From NCBI GenBank assembly GCA_903927415.1, contig CAIYMZ010000129.1, forward strand, positions 1 through 17,000: a DNA stretch of 17,000 bases, written 5' to 3'. Origin of the DNA: an uncultured Alphaproteobacteria bacterium (GTDB lineage: Bacteria > Pseudomonadota > Alphaproteobacteria > Rickettsiales > UBA1997). Position 1 is the stretch's first letter; each line of letters opens with the position of its first letter. The translations under genes were made by a program, and so were the position numbers. Shown here one piece after another: positions 5,700 through 13,761 of the stretch. The notes under the pieces are model-generated. The model was not told where the DNA came from, made no database searches, and worked only from the letters and a program-made list of their open reading frames with translations.

Positions 5700-7610
5700 A
5701 TGTCATCAACAGACGATAATGCAGCGATTAGGAATCTTCGAAATTTTACCATCATCACATTTCTGATTCTTTTCGTTCTTGCTCTTTGTTTTTATGTGAC
5801 TGGCACTCTCGTCATCGTTAGCATTAACGGCAAATGGGAAGTTATTAAGGCCTACTCAAAACTTTCGATCGATAAGCAATTCATTTACCTCTACAAAACA
5901 CTAGTTGCTTACTGGAAATTTTATTTTGCCAATTCGGCAAAACTTTCTTCCAGCAGCTATAATGGCTTCACGGTAAAATTATGGGTTACAACTCTTCTGC
6001 CATACACTTTTTTGTTAACACTAGCTTGGCTTTTTAGAGCTCCATTGATGGACTGGCGACCATTCAAAAAACCAGAATCAATTCACGGTAATGCCCATTG
6101 GGCATCACCAGCTGAAATTAAAAAAATGGGTTTACGCGCTAAACAAGGCGTTCTTCTTGGAAATTATAAGAAAAAATTTCTGATCGCCGACGGTTTTCAA
6201 CACATTCTGCTATTCGCGCCAACAGGCTCTGGTAAAGGTGTTGGCTTCGTAATTCCAAATCTGCTTTTCTGGAAAGACTCTGTAATCGTTCACGATATCA
6301 AGCTTGAAAACTACGAGCTCACTTCCGGCTGGAGAAGAACAAAACTCAAACAAAAAGTTGTGTTGTGGAATCCGGCAGACCCTGATGGAATTTCTCATTG
6401 CTACAACCCGATGGATTGGATCAGTAAAAAACCGGGACAGATGGTCGATGACGTCCAAAAAATTTGTAACTTTCTCTTGCCGGAACAGGAGTTTTGGCAA
6501 AATGAAGCAAGAGCACTTTTAACTGGAATCATGCTTTATCTCGTTGCCGCTGAAGATAAGCCAGCCACTCTCGGTGAAGTTGTGCGCACTTTGCGTAATG
6601 ATGACGTAGTTTACAATTTGGCTGTGGTGCTCGACACGATGGGTAAAAAAATTCACCCAGTTTCCTACATGAACATCGCCTCTTATTTGCAAAAACCAGA
6701 CAAAGAACGTGGCTCCGTAACTTCAACTGCAAACTCATCATTAGAACTTTGGTCAAACCCTCTAATCGATACCACAACCGCAAGCAGCGATTTTAATCTT
6801 CACGAATTTAAAATCAGACCTCACACTTGCTATGCTGGCCTAACCCCAGACAACATCTCTCGCCTCAAGCCTTTAATGAACATGTTTTACCAACAAGCTG
6901 CAGCATTTTTCACTGGCCATATGCCACGTCCCGAAGAAAAATTCGGCGTCTTAATGCTGATGGATGAATTTCCAACTCTCGGAAAAATGGAACAATTTTT
7001 GGCCGGCATCGCTTATTTTCGTGGTTACAAAGTCAGGCTATTTTTAATCATTCAAGATACCGAGCAACTCAAAGGAATTTACGAAGAAAACGGCATGAAC
7101 TCCTTTCTGTCAAACTCAACTTACCGCATCACTTTTGCCGCCAACAACATGGAAACGGCAAATTTAATTTCACAACTTCTGGGCAATAAAACTGCTACCC
7201 AAGTCTCCTACAATAAACCAAAATATCTCGACTTAAATCCTGGCGCTCGTTCTTTAAGCGTTTCTGAAACTCAACGTGCCTTACTTTTGCCACAAGAAGT
7301 AATCCAACTACCACGCGACGAGCAAATTATTTTGATAGAATCGCAGCCTCCAATTAAGTCGAAAAAAATCTTTTACTTCAAAGAAAAAATATTCACTTCG
7401 AGACTTTTGCCAAAAACTAAAATTCCAAAACAAGAGCCAAACATGCCTAGTTACAATCGCAAAGGTGATAAAGAGGAGGCTGCAAAAACAGCAGCTGCCG
7501 CTAACCCTGCTGGTAGCGGAACAACTGGCACCACGACTGAAAGTTCTGGCGGTGGTTCTTCTAGCGGTGGAAATGCCGATGCCACCAAAACTGGCACAAT
7601 CGAGGGATAA
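5700..7610 (+). CDS. virD4: Type IV secretion coupling protein VirD4
   Basis: The T4SS coupling ATPase recruits substrates and passes them to the secretion channel at the inner membrane. The 636-residue product has two N-terminal membrane segments (about 16-41 and 93-112). A cytoplasmic TraG/VirD4 ATPase domain follows, with Walker A APTGSGKG at 173-180 and Walker B LMLMDEFPTLGKM with D422-E423. Conserved blocks such as HGNAHWASPAEI and FLIIQDTEQLKGIYE also fit the family. The C-terminus (about 585-636) is a disordered Ala/Gly/Thr/Ser-rich tail. The ATG at 5700 places the first membrane segment normally. No virB or other T4SS gene is within the window: recN precedes it and nusA follows. In Rickettsiales it usually ends a virB8-virD4 cluster. 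The system is known to export effectors there, which is the likely but unproven role here. Confidence 0.95.
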   Translation: MSSTDDNAAIRNLRNFTIITFLILFVLALCFYVTGTLVIVSINGKWEVIKAYSKLSIDKQFIYLYKTLVAYWKFYFANSAKLSSSSYNGFTVKLWVTTLLPYTFLLTLAWLFRAPLMDWRPFKKPESIHGNAHWASPAEIKKMGLRAKQGVLLGNYKKKFLIADGFQHILLFAPTGSGKGVGFVIPNLLFWKDSVIVHDIKLENYELTSGWRRTKLKQKVVLWNPADPDGISHCYNPMDWISKKPGQMVDDVQKICNFLLPEQEFWQNEARALLTGIMLYLVAAEDKPATLGEVVRTLRNDDVVYNLAVVLDTMGKKIHPVSYMNIASYLQKPDKERGSVTSTANSSLELWSNPLIDTTTASSDFNLHEFKIRPHTCYAGLTPDNISRLKPLMNMFYQQAAAFFTGHMPRPEEKFGVLMLMDEFPTLGKMEQFLAGIAYFRGYKVRLFLIIQDTEQLKGIYEENGMNSFLSNSTYRITFAANNMETANLISQLLGNKTATQVSYNKPKYLDLNPGARSLSVSETQRALLLPQEVIQLPRDEQIILIESQPPIKSKKIFYFKEKIFTSRLLPKTKIPKQEPNMPSYNRKGDKEEAAKTAAAANPAGSGTTGTTTESSGGGSSSGGNADATKTGTIEG

Positions 7611-7731
7611 AATTTTTGTATCACTTGTTGATTTCAAACTTTCGCAAAATAACTTCCGACCCACTTATCACATCACACCACTATTCCAAGCTGATAAATC
7701 ACCCTCATTCTTAACTTTTAAATCTCTAAAT

Positions 7732-9018
7732 ATGGCTAGTAATTTGACTATCATGGGCAACAAGGAAATTTTGTTGGTTGCTGAAAATATTTCGCACGAA
7801 AAAGGTATTTCTCTGCAAGAAGTTGTAGCGGCTATGGAAGAAGGTATCAAACTCGCTGCTAAGAAAAAATACGGTCATCACCTCGATATCGAATGTAAAA
7901 TCGACAAAAAAACCGGCCAGATAAAACTCTTTAACAAGCTGCAAGTTGTCGCTAACGACACCGAAGATTTCGACGTCCGCACCCACATCACTTTGAAGCA
8001 TGCCAAGCAAGAAAATAAATCAGCGGAACTCGGCGATTCAGTGGTGCAAGAGTTACCTCCAATCGACTTAAATCGCGTTGTCGCACAAGTCGCCCGCAAT
8101 GAGATCATTCGCAAAATCAAAGAAGCCGAAAAAAATAAAGAATATAACGAATTTAAAGATCGCTTGGGCGATATCGTCAGCGCCTCAGTGAAGAAGGTCG
8201 GCTTGAAAAATATCGTCATGGAAGTCGATGGCTATGAAGCCGTAATCCACGAAAGTGGATTAATCCCGAGAGAAAATTTCCGCGTTGGCGATCGCATGCG
8301 CTGCTACATCGAAGACGTGCGCCAAGAGCCACACGGCGCCCAAATTTTTCTTTCACGCACTCATCCACAATTTTTGGTCAAACTTTTCGAACAAGAAGTT
8401 CCAGAACTTTACGATGGCAATATTGAGGTAAAGGCCGTGGCTCGTGATCCTGGATCGCGCGCTAAAATCGCCATTTACTCTCGCCGCGACGACATCGATA
8501 TCATCGGTTCATTCATCGGCATTCGCGGCAATCGCGTTCAATCAGTCAGCTCCGAACTTCGCGGCGAAAAAATCGACATTTTGAAATGGTCGCCAAACAT
8601 CGCCGAGCTTGTAATCAGCGCCCTCACCCCAGCTAAAGTCAGCAAAGTCGTAGTTGATGAAGAAAATTCTCTGATCGAAGTCGTGGTTGCTGAAGATCAA
8701 CTAAGCCTTGCCATTGGCCGTGGCGGACAAAATGTGAAGCTCGCTTCAAAACTAGTGGGATGCAAAATCGACGTCATGACTGACGAGCAAGAATCCGCGC
8801 GCCGTACCGTTGAATTCAATCAAGCCTCGAAACTTTTTGTCGAAACTCTCGACGTTGAAGACATGATCGCCAACTTACTCGCTTCCGAAGGATTCCTCCA
8901 CGTTGAAGATCTAGCTCAAGCTGAAATTTCTGAAATTGCATCCATCGAAGGATTTGACGAAGACGTCGCCAAAGAAATCAAACGTAGAGCTGAAGAATAT
9001 CTTCAGAAGACAGCGTAG
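7732..9018 (+). CDS. nusA: Transcription termination/antitermination factor NusA
   Basis: NusA binds RNA polymerase and nascent RNA and modulates pausing, termination and antitermination. The product from ATG 7732 is 428 residues. The N-terminal RNAP-binding domain covers about 1-140. An S1 domain follows at about 145-205. Two KH domains come next, with the GxxG-type loop IGRGGQNVKLAS at about 329-340. A C-terminal helix-hairpin-helix-like segment lies at about 390-425 (EDLAQAEISEIASIEGF). The ATG at 7753 gives M-G-N-K-E-I-L-L-V, close to the classical NusA start, and is a serious alternative. The frame is open further upstream but overlaps virD4 and has no NusA likeness there. The usual upstream neighbour rimP is absent. 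infB follows after 40 bp, as in most bacteria, so the two are probably cotranscribed. Confidence 0.96.
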   Translation: MASNLTIMGNKEILLVAENISHEKGISLQEVVAAMEEGIKLAAKKKYGHHLDIECKIDKKTGQIKLFNKLQVVANDTEDFDVRTHITLKHAKQENKSAELGDSVVQELPPIDLNRVVAQVARNEIIRKIKEAEKNKEYNEFKDRLGDIVSASVKKVGLKNIVMEVDGYEAVIHESGLIPRENFRVGDRMRCYIEDVRQEPHGAQIFLSRTHPQFLVKLFEQEVPELYDGNIEVKAVARDPGSRAKIAIYSRRDDIDIIGSFIGIRGNRVQSVSSELRGEKIDILKWSPNIAELVISALTPAKVSKVVVDEENSLIEVVVAEDQLSLAIGRGGQNVKLASKLVGCKIDVMTDEQESARRTVEFNQASKLFVETLDVEDMIANLLASEGFLHVEDLAQAEISEIASIEGFDEDVAKEIKRRAEEYLQKTA

Positions 9019-9058
9019 TAAGCTTTGCACATGCTTTGAGAACTGAAAACAAATAAAA

Positions 9059-11569
9059 ATGACAGATCAAGAAAACCAGAACATAACTCGCTCAAAACTA
9101 ACACTTAAGCTTCCAGCTGCTGGCTCTCAAGTTGCAACACCAAAAAATATTGAAACTAAAAAACTCAGCAGCTCTGCAGTTCAGGTCACGATCAAGGGTC
9201 GAAAAAGAGAAGTTAAAGCTGATGAAAATAATTCTAGCGATCTCAATAAAAGCGAATTTGAAGCCAGGCTAAAAGCAATCTCGAGATCAAAAATCACTAA
9301 AACTGACGACATAAAAAGCCACGAAATTCTAACTAAACTCGCGCAAGAAAAACATCAGGCTAAAATAAAAAACGAAAGTGAGGCAAAAGAATCGTCGCAA
9401 CCAGAAGAGAAAATTTTAACCCAATCACCAAATCAAAACACTGCTTACACCCTAGATGCTTTTGATGTCAGAAGTAAAATCAAACAAAGTGTCGATGCTA
9501 CTAATCGCCAAAAAGAGGAACGCGAAAAATTGGTCGATAGCAGAAAAAAACAAGAGCAAGAACGCCTCGAAAAAGAGCGTCTTGAGCGCGAAAAAAGAAA
9601 ACCAAAAAAACCGGCCGGAAATTTTTCTAAAACCTTCGCCGAAGAAGAGGCGGCAAAAAAATCCAAACCAACTTTCAAAACAGAACGCATCAACACCCGC
9701 AAGCTAACCTACATCATTGATGGTGGCTCTGATGATGTTGACAGCTTCGGTCGCAAAAGAAAAAAATCAAAATCACGTCACCAAGAAGAGCAAACTCAAA
9801 AAGAATATAAAAAAGTTGCACGCGAAGTGGCCTTGCCAGAATTGATTACAGTCGCTGAATTAGCGGATCGCATGTCAGAAAAAACTGGCGATGTGGTAAA
9901 AAAACTTTTCTCAATGGGCATGGTTGTAACCAGCAATCAAGCGGTTGATGCTGACACTGCAGAAATCATCATTGGCGAATTTGGCCACACCGTAAAACGC
10001 GTTTCTCATTCTGACGTCGAAAATATTTTAGATGAAAACAATGATGACACTGAGTCGCTGCCACGCGCTCCAGTCGTCACAATCATGGGTCACGTTGATC
10101 ACGGCAAAACTTCTTTGCTTGATGCCTTGCGCGAAACTGACATCGTAGCCGGCGAACATGGTGGCATCACACAACATATCGGTGCCTCACGCATCCAAGT
10201 TAAAAATGGCAAATTCATCACCTTCCTCGACACGCCAGGACACGAGGCTTTCAGCGAAATGCGTTCACGCGGCGCTAACGTCACCGACATCGTCGTGCTT
10301 GTCGTTGCTGCTGATGATGGCGTCAAAGAACAGACAATCGAAGCTATCAATCACGCAAAAGCAGCAAACGTCCCAATCATTGTCGCCGTAAATAAAATCG
10401 ATAAGCCTGGTGCTGATCCACAAAGGGTTAAAAACGAACTTCTCTCACACCACATCATTGCCGAAGATTTAGGCGGCGACGTAATGTTCGTGCATGTTTC
10501 AGCGAAATCAAAAACCAATCTCGACAAGCTCGAAGAAGCAATTTTGCTACAAGCTGAAGTTTTGGATCTGAAAGCTCCCTACGGCGGCAAGTCGAGCGGC
10601 GCTGTACTTGAATCCAAAGTTGATCCAGCAAAAGGCGTTGTAGCCACACTTCTTGTGCAAAAAGGCACGCTCAACGTTTCTGATTTGATCGTCGTTGGCA
10701 CCTCTTACGGCCGCGTTCGCAAGATGTCAGATGATTCTGGTAAAAATGTCAAAAGCGCCACTCCTTCCGTTCCGGTTGAAGTGCTAGGATTAGACCAAGC
10801 GCCAAATGCTGGTGATAAATTCGTGGAAGTTACCGAAGAAAGACAAGCTCGTGAAATCATCTCCTACCGTGCCCGCAAAGAAAAAGAGGATAAGGCATTA
10901 AAAAATTCTGCCAAATCTTTCGCCGATGTTTTTAAAGAATCTGGTCAAGGAAAACTAAAATATCTCAATATCATCATCAAAGCTGACATGCATGGTTCTG
11001 CTGAAGCGATCAACGGCAGCGTTACTAAAATCAACACTGACGAAGTTGCGGTCAAAGTCATTCACATGGCAACAGGAGGAATTTCTGAAAGCGACATCAA
11101 TTTGGCGACAGCATCTGGCGCAATAATCATCGGCTTCAATGTGCGAGCTAATCCAGCCGCCAAAGAAATGGCTCGCTTGAAAGGTATCGACATTCGCTAC
11201 TACTCGATCATTTACAATTTGGTTGATGATTTGAAATTGCTGCTTTCCGGAATGCTTACGCCAAGCAAAACTGAAGAATATCTTGGACAAGCTGAAATAC
11301 GCCAAATCTTCAAAGTCTCCGGCTCAGGAAAAATCGCTGGCTCTTTCGTCACTGACGGCATGCTCAAACGCAGCGCTCGCGTTCGTTTACTTCGTGACAA
11401 TGTTGTGATTCACGACGGCATTTTAAAAACGCTCAAACGTTTCAAAGATGACGTGAAAGAAGTGAAGAGCGGTTTCGAATGTGGCATCGCTTTTGAAAAT
11501 TACGAAGACATCAAAGAAAAAGATGCACTCGAATGTTACGAAATTGTTGAACAAAAAAGATCGCTGTAG
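9059..11569 (+). CDS. infB: Translation initiation factor IF-2
   Basis: IF-2 is the GTPase that brings fMet-tRNA to the 30S subunit and promotes subunit joining. The product is 836 residues. The N-terminal 250 residues are a charged, low-complexity region with a strongly Lys/Glu/Arg-rich helical part (about 155-215). The IF2_N domain follows at about 259-310 (LPELITVAELADRMS). The G domain shows G1 GHVDHGKT at 344-351, G3 DTPGH at 391-395 and G4 NKID at 445-448. Domains II-IV follow to the end, including the conserved IIIKADMHGSAEAI stretch. ATG 9059 is the first start after nusA; no Shine-Dalgarno is seen. The usual downstream rbfA and truB are absent: a prepilin-like gene comes next. Confidence 0.97.
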   Translation: MTDQENQNITRSKLTLKLPAAGSQVATPKNIETKKLSSSAVQVTIKGRKREVKADENNSSDLNKSEFEARLKAISRSKITKTDDIKSHEILTKLAQEKHQAKIKNESEAKESSQPEEKILTQSPNQNTAYTLDAFDVRSKIKQSVDATNRQKEEREKLVDSRKKQEQERLEKERLEREKRKPKKPAGNFSKTFAEEEAAKKSKPTFKTERINTRKLTYIIDGGSDDVDSFGRKRKKSKSRHQEEQTQKEYKKVAREVALPELITVAELADRMSEKTGDVVKKLFSMGMVVTSNQAVDADTAEIIIGEFGHTVKRVSHSDVENILDENNDDTESLPRAPVVTIMGHVDHGKTSLLDALRETDIVAGEHGGITQHIGASRIQVKNGKFITFLDTPGHEAFSEMRSRGANVTDIVVLVVAADDGVKEQTIEAINHAKAANVPIIVAVNKIDKPGADPQRVKNELLSHHIIAEDLGGDVMFVHVSAKSKTNLDKLEEAILLQAEVLDLKAPYGGKSSGAVLESKVDPAKGVVATLLVQKGTLNVSDLIVVGTSYGRVRKMSDDSGKNVKSATPSVPVEVLGLDQAPNAGDKFVEVTEERQAREIISYRARKEKEDKALKNSAKSFADVFKESGQGKLKYLNIIIKADMHGSAEAINGSVTKINTDEVAVKVIHMATGGISESDINLATASGAIIIGFNVRANPAAKEMARLKGIDIRYYSIIYNLVDDLKLLLSGMLTPSKTEEYLGQAEIRQIFKVSGSGKIAGSFVTDGMLKRSARVRLLRDNVVIHDGILKTLKRFKDDVKEVKSGFECGIAFENYEDIKEKDALECYEIVEQKRSL

Positions 11570-11609
11570 AAAAAACACTGAATATCAAATCACTAAATTC
11601 AACTTTCAC

Positions 11610-12455
11610 ATGAAAACAGCCTTTTCTTTTATTGAGCTTTCTATCGTTCTGCTGGTGATTTCAATTTTACTTGCAGCCTCTGTCGGATCTAGTCGCGTTA
11701 TTTCACAATCAAAATTAAACACTGCCAGAACTCTGACTCAAAGTTCTCCGGTAAATTCAATTCCTGGACTCGTAACTTGGATTGAAAGCACGAGTGAGCA
11801 AAGCTTCAACGCAACAGAACAAGAAAATGGTAGCAGCATCACCAACTGGTATGATTTAAATTCCTACTCCACCGCAAAAAATAATTTTTCACAATCAACC
11901 AACAAACCAACTTACAAAACTGGCCTCATCAACGGACTCCCGGTGGTTAGTTTTGATGGGGTCAATGACTACATGGCTACAGGCTCCATCAGTTCCTCAG
12001 CTGAATTTTCCCTGCTCAATACCAACACAATTTTTCTCGTTGCCAAACTTTACAGCGGAACAGTTCTTTTTAAATTCGAACAAGATTCAGGAAATCATCT
12101 TGGATCAGAGCTTGTAAGCGGAACTTTGCGATTTGATTTTCCAAACGATAGTACTGGAAAATTAGTTGGCTCTACAACTGTCACAAATAGACCGGCCATT
12201 TTTACTTACGATCACAGTGCTAGCACACAAACAATCTACAGCAATGGCAGTTCTTACGCCTCTCAGGCCAACTCCCTTACATTCGCCATTACACCATTTA
12301 ACAGCGTAATTTCAATCGGTGGAGATGTGGATGGCGATCCACTAGCAAAAATGGATGTGGGCGAATTCATCATCTATAATCGCTCACTAAAATTCGAAGA
12401 AAGAAAAATAATTGAAAAATATCTCGGACAAAAATGGGGTATTCAAATTTCCTAA
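11610..12455 (+). CDS. Prepilin-like protein with probable LamG/ConA-like lectin domain
   Basis: A 281-residue protein. The N-terminus MKTAFSFIELSIVLLVISIL is a type IV prepilin/pseudopilin signal: a short basic leader, then F(+1)-S-F-I-E(+5) and a hydrophobic helix. Position -1 is Ala, not the usual Gly, so processing by a prepilin peptidase is uncertain. After a short linker the region from about 45 to 281 contains GLVTWIEST, NGLPVVSFDGVNDYM and VGEFIIYNRSLKFEERKIIEKYL. This pattern is typical of bacterial concanavalin-A/LamG-like domains, which often bind glycans. It is therefore probably anchored to the inner membrane or built into a pseudopilus with the lectin-like part outside. ATG 11610 was chosen because it begins the leader; the frame is open upstream only inside infB. 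Cytochrome b561 and hisF follow closely. No pilus assembly genes are in the window. Confidence 0.8.
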   Translation: MKTAFSFIELSIVLLVISILLAASVGSSRVISQSKLNTARTLTQSSPVNSIPGLVTWIESTSEQSFNATEQENGSSITNWYDLNSYSTAKNNFSQSTNKPTYKTGLINGLPVVSFDGVNDYMATGSISSSAEFSLLNTNTIFLVAKLYSGTVLFKFEQDSGNHLGSELVSGTLRFDFPNDSTGKLVGSTTVTNRPAIFTYDHSASTQTIYSNGSSYASQANSLTFAITPFNSVISIGGDVDGDPLAKMDVGEFIIYNRSLKFEERKIIEKYLGQKWGIQIS

Positions 12456-12472
12456 AAACCCGTCCTTAGACT

Positions 12473-13003
12473 ATGACAAAAAAATACCCCCTCCCCTCCC
12501 GTATCCTACACTGGCTTATGGCCGCAATCATCTTAACTCTCCTTAGCCTTGGAATTTACATGTCGGAATTTTTGCCGAAAGATGCCACCAACAGAATGGA
12601 AATTTACAATCTTCACAAATCTTTGGGGGTGATGGCGTTAGTTTTGATTTTCTTCCGCATCATCAACCGCCTCATACACAAAGCTCCAGCACTTCCACAA
12701 TCAATTTCAAAATTAGAAATTACCCTCGCGCATCTTGGTCATTTCACGCTTTATTTTTTGATGATCATCATACCGCTTTCAGGATATTTAATGTCGAATT
12801 CAGCCGGCTATCCCGCAGTTTTTTTCGGATATGAATTGCCATTTTTAATCGAAAAAAATTTAGAACTCAGAAAATTTTTCGCCGAAACTCACGAGCTTTC
12901 CGCCTATAGCCTGCTTGGCCTCATAGCAATTCACATCTCAGCCGTAATAAAACACCGTTTCTTCGACAAGCCAGAAAATGATGTTTTAAAACGGATGATT
13001 TAA
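12473..13003 (+). CDS. Cytochrome b561 family protein (bacterial CybB-like)
   Basis: A 176-residue integral membrane di-heme cytochrome of the prokaryotic b561 family, expected to carry electrons between quinol and another acceptor; E. coli CybB, a superoxide:ubiquinone oxidoreductase, is a characterised member. Four membrane helices are apparent, around residues 12-31, 48-66, 84-106 and 140-160. Histidines that can ligate two hemes are in the expected places: H13 (RILHWLM), H48 (NLHKSLG), H140 (ETHELSAY) and H154 (AIHISAV). Length fits the family. The gene starts 17 bp after the prepilin-like gene, and its TAA overlaps the hisF ATG by one base (TAATG), suggesting translational coupling. The physiological partner cannot be told. 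Confidence 0.88.
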   Translation: MTKKYPLPSRILHWLMAAIILTLLSLGIYMSEFLPKDATNRMEIYNLHKSLGVMALVLIFFRIINRLIHKAPALPQSISKLEITLAHLGHFTLYFLMIIIPLSGYLMSNSAGYPAVFFGYELPFLIEKNLELRKFFAETHELSAYSLLGLIAIHISAVIKHRFFDKPENDVLKRMI

Positions 13004-13761
13004 TGCTCAAACCCCGCCTCATCCCCTGTCTCGATGTCAAAAACGGTCGTGTTGTAAAAGGCGTGAATTTTGAAAATTTAATCGATGCCGGCGATCCGGT
13101 TCTTCAGGCAAAATTTTATTACGAGCAAGGCGCTGACGAACTCTGCTTTCTCGACATCACAGCTTCCGAAGAAAATCGCGGCACAATTTTGGATGTCGTA
13201 AAAAAAGTTGCGCAAGTTTGCTTCATTCCATTCACCGTTGGCGGCGGAATTAAAGAGCTGCAAGATTTCTCCAACCTCCTCAAATGCGGCGCAGACAAGG
13301 TTTCAATCAATAGCGCCGCGATAAAAAATCCCGATCTCATCTCACAAGCATCCAACAAATTCGGGGCGCAATGCGTCGTCGTCGCAATCGATGCTAAAAA
13401 AAATTCTTCCGGAAATTTTGAAATTTTTACTCACGGCGGAAAAAAACCGACCGGCATTGAAGCGATAGAATGGGCAAAAAAAGTTGAATCACTAGGCGCC
13501 GGAGAAATTCTTTTAACCTCGATGGATCGAGATGGAACAAAGGCTGGTTACGATTTAGACCTGATCGAAAAAATCACTTCTCACGTTTCAATTCCTGTAA
13601 TTGCATCAGGCGGAGTTGGAAAATTAGAACATCTTCACGAAGGGTTGCGTGCCGGCGCCTCAGCAATTCTCGCCGCCTCAATTTTTCACTTCAAAACATT
13701 TTCAATTTCTCAGGCTAAGGATTTTTTATCGGAAAGGGGAATTGAGATGCGTAAAAGCTAA
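13003..13761 (+). CDS. hisF: Imidazole glycerol phosphate synthase subunit HisF
   Basis: HisF is the cyclase half of imidazole glycerol phosphate synthase. It uses ammonia from the HisH glutaminase to convert PRFAR to imidazole glycerol phosphate and AICAR. The 252-residue product is a standard-length beta/alpha barrel. The catalytic aspartates are present as D11 (PCLDVKNGRVVKG) and D130 (VVAIDAKK). Phosphate-binding loops TVGGGI and IASGGVG are also present. The last codons overlap the convergent Sel1 gene by four bases. No other his gene is in the window, so the pathway is either scattered in this genome or incomplete. Histidine synthesis is absent from most Rickettsiales, which makes this gene a taxonomic clue. 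Confidence 0.97.
   Translation: MLKPRLIPCLDVKNGRVVKGVNFENLIDAGDPVLQAKFYYEQGADELCFLDITASEENRGTILDVVKKVAQVCFIPFTVGGGIKELQDFSNLLKCGADKVSINSAAIKNPDLISQASNKFGAQCVVVAIDAKKNSSGNFEIFTHGGKKPTGIEAIEWAKKVESLGAGEILLTSMDRDGTKAGYDLDLIEKITSHVSIPVIASGGVGKLEHLHEGLRAGASAILAASIFHFKTFSISQAKDFLSERGIEMRKS

Noticed and set aside
7465..7731. Open frame continuing upstream of nusA, which would give a 517-residue protein
   Set aside because: This part overlaps the 3' end of virD4 in another frame, has no NusA-like sequence, and ATGs at 7732 or 7753 give a normal NusA N-terminus.
11481..11609. Upstream extension of the prepilin-like frame into infB
   Set aside because: It would bury the prepilin leader inside the protein and overlaps conserved IF-2 sequence; ATG 11610 starts the leader directly.
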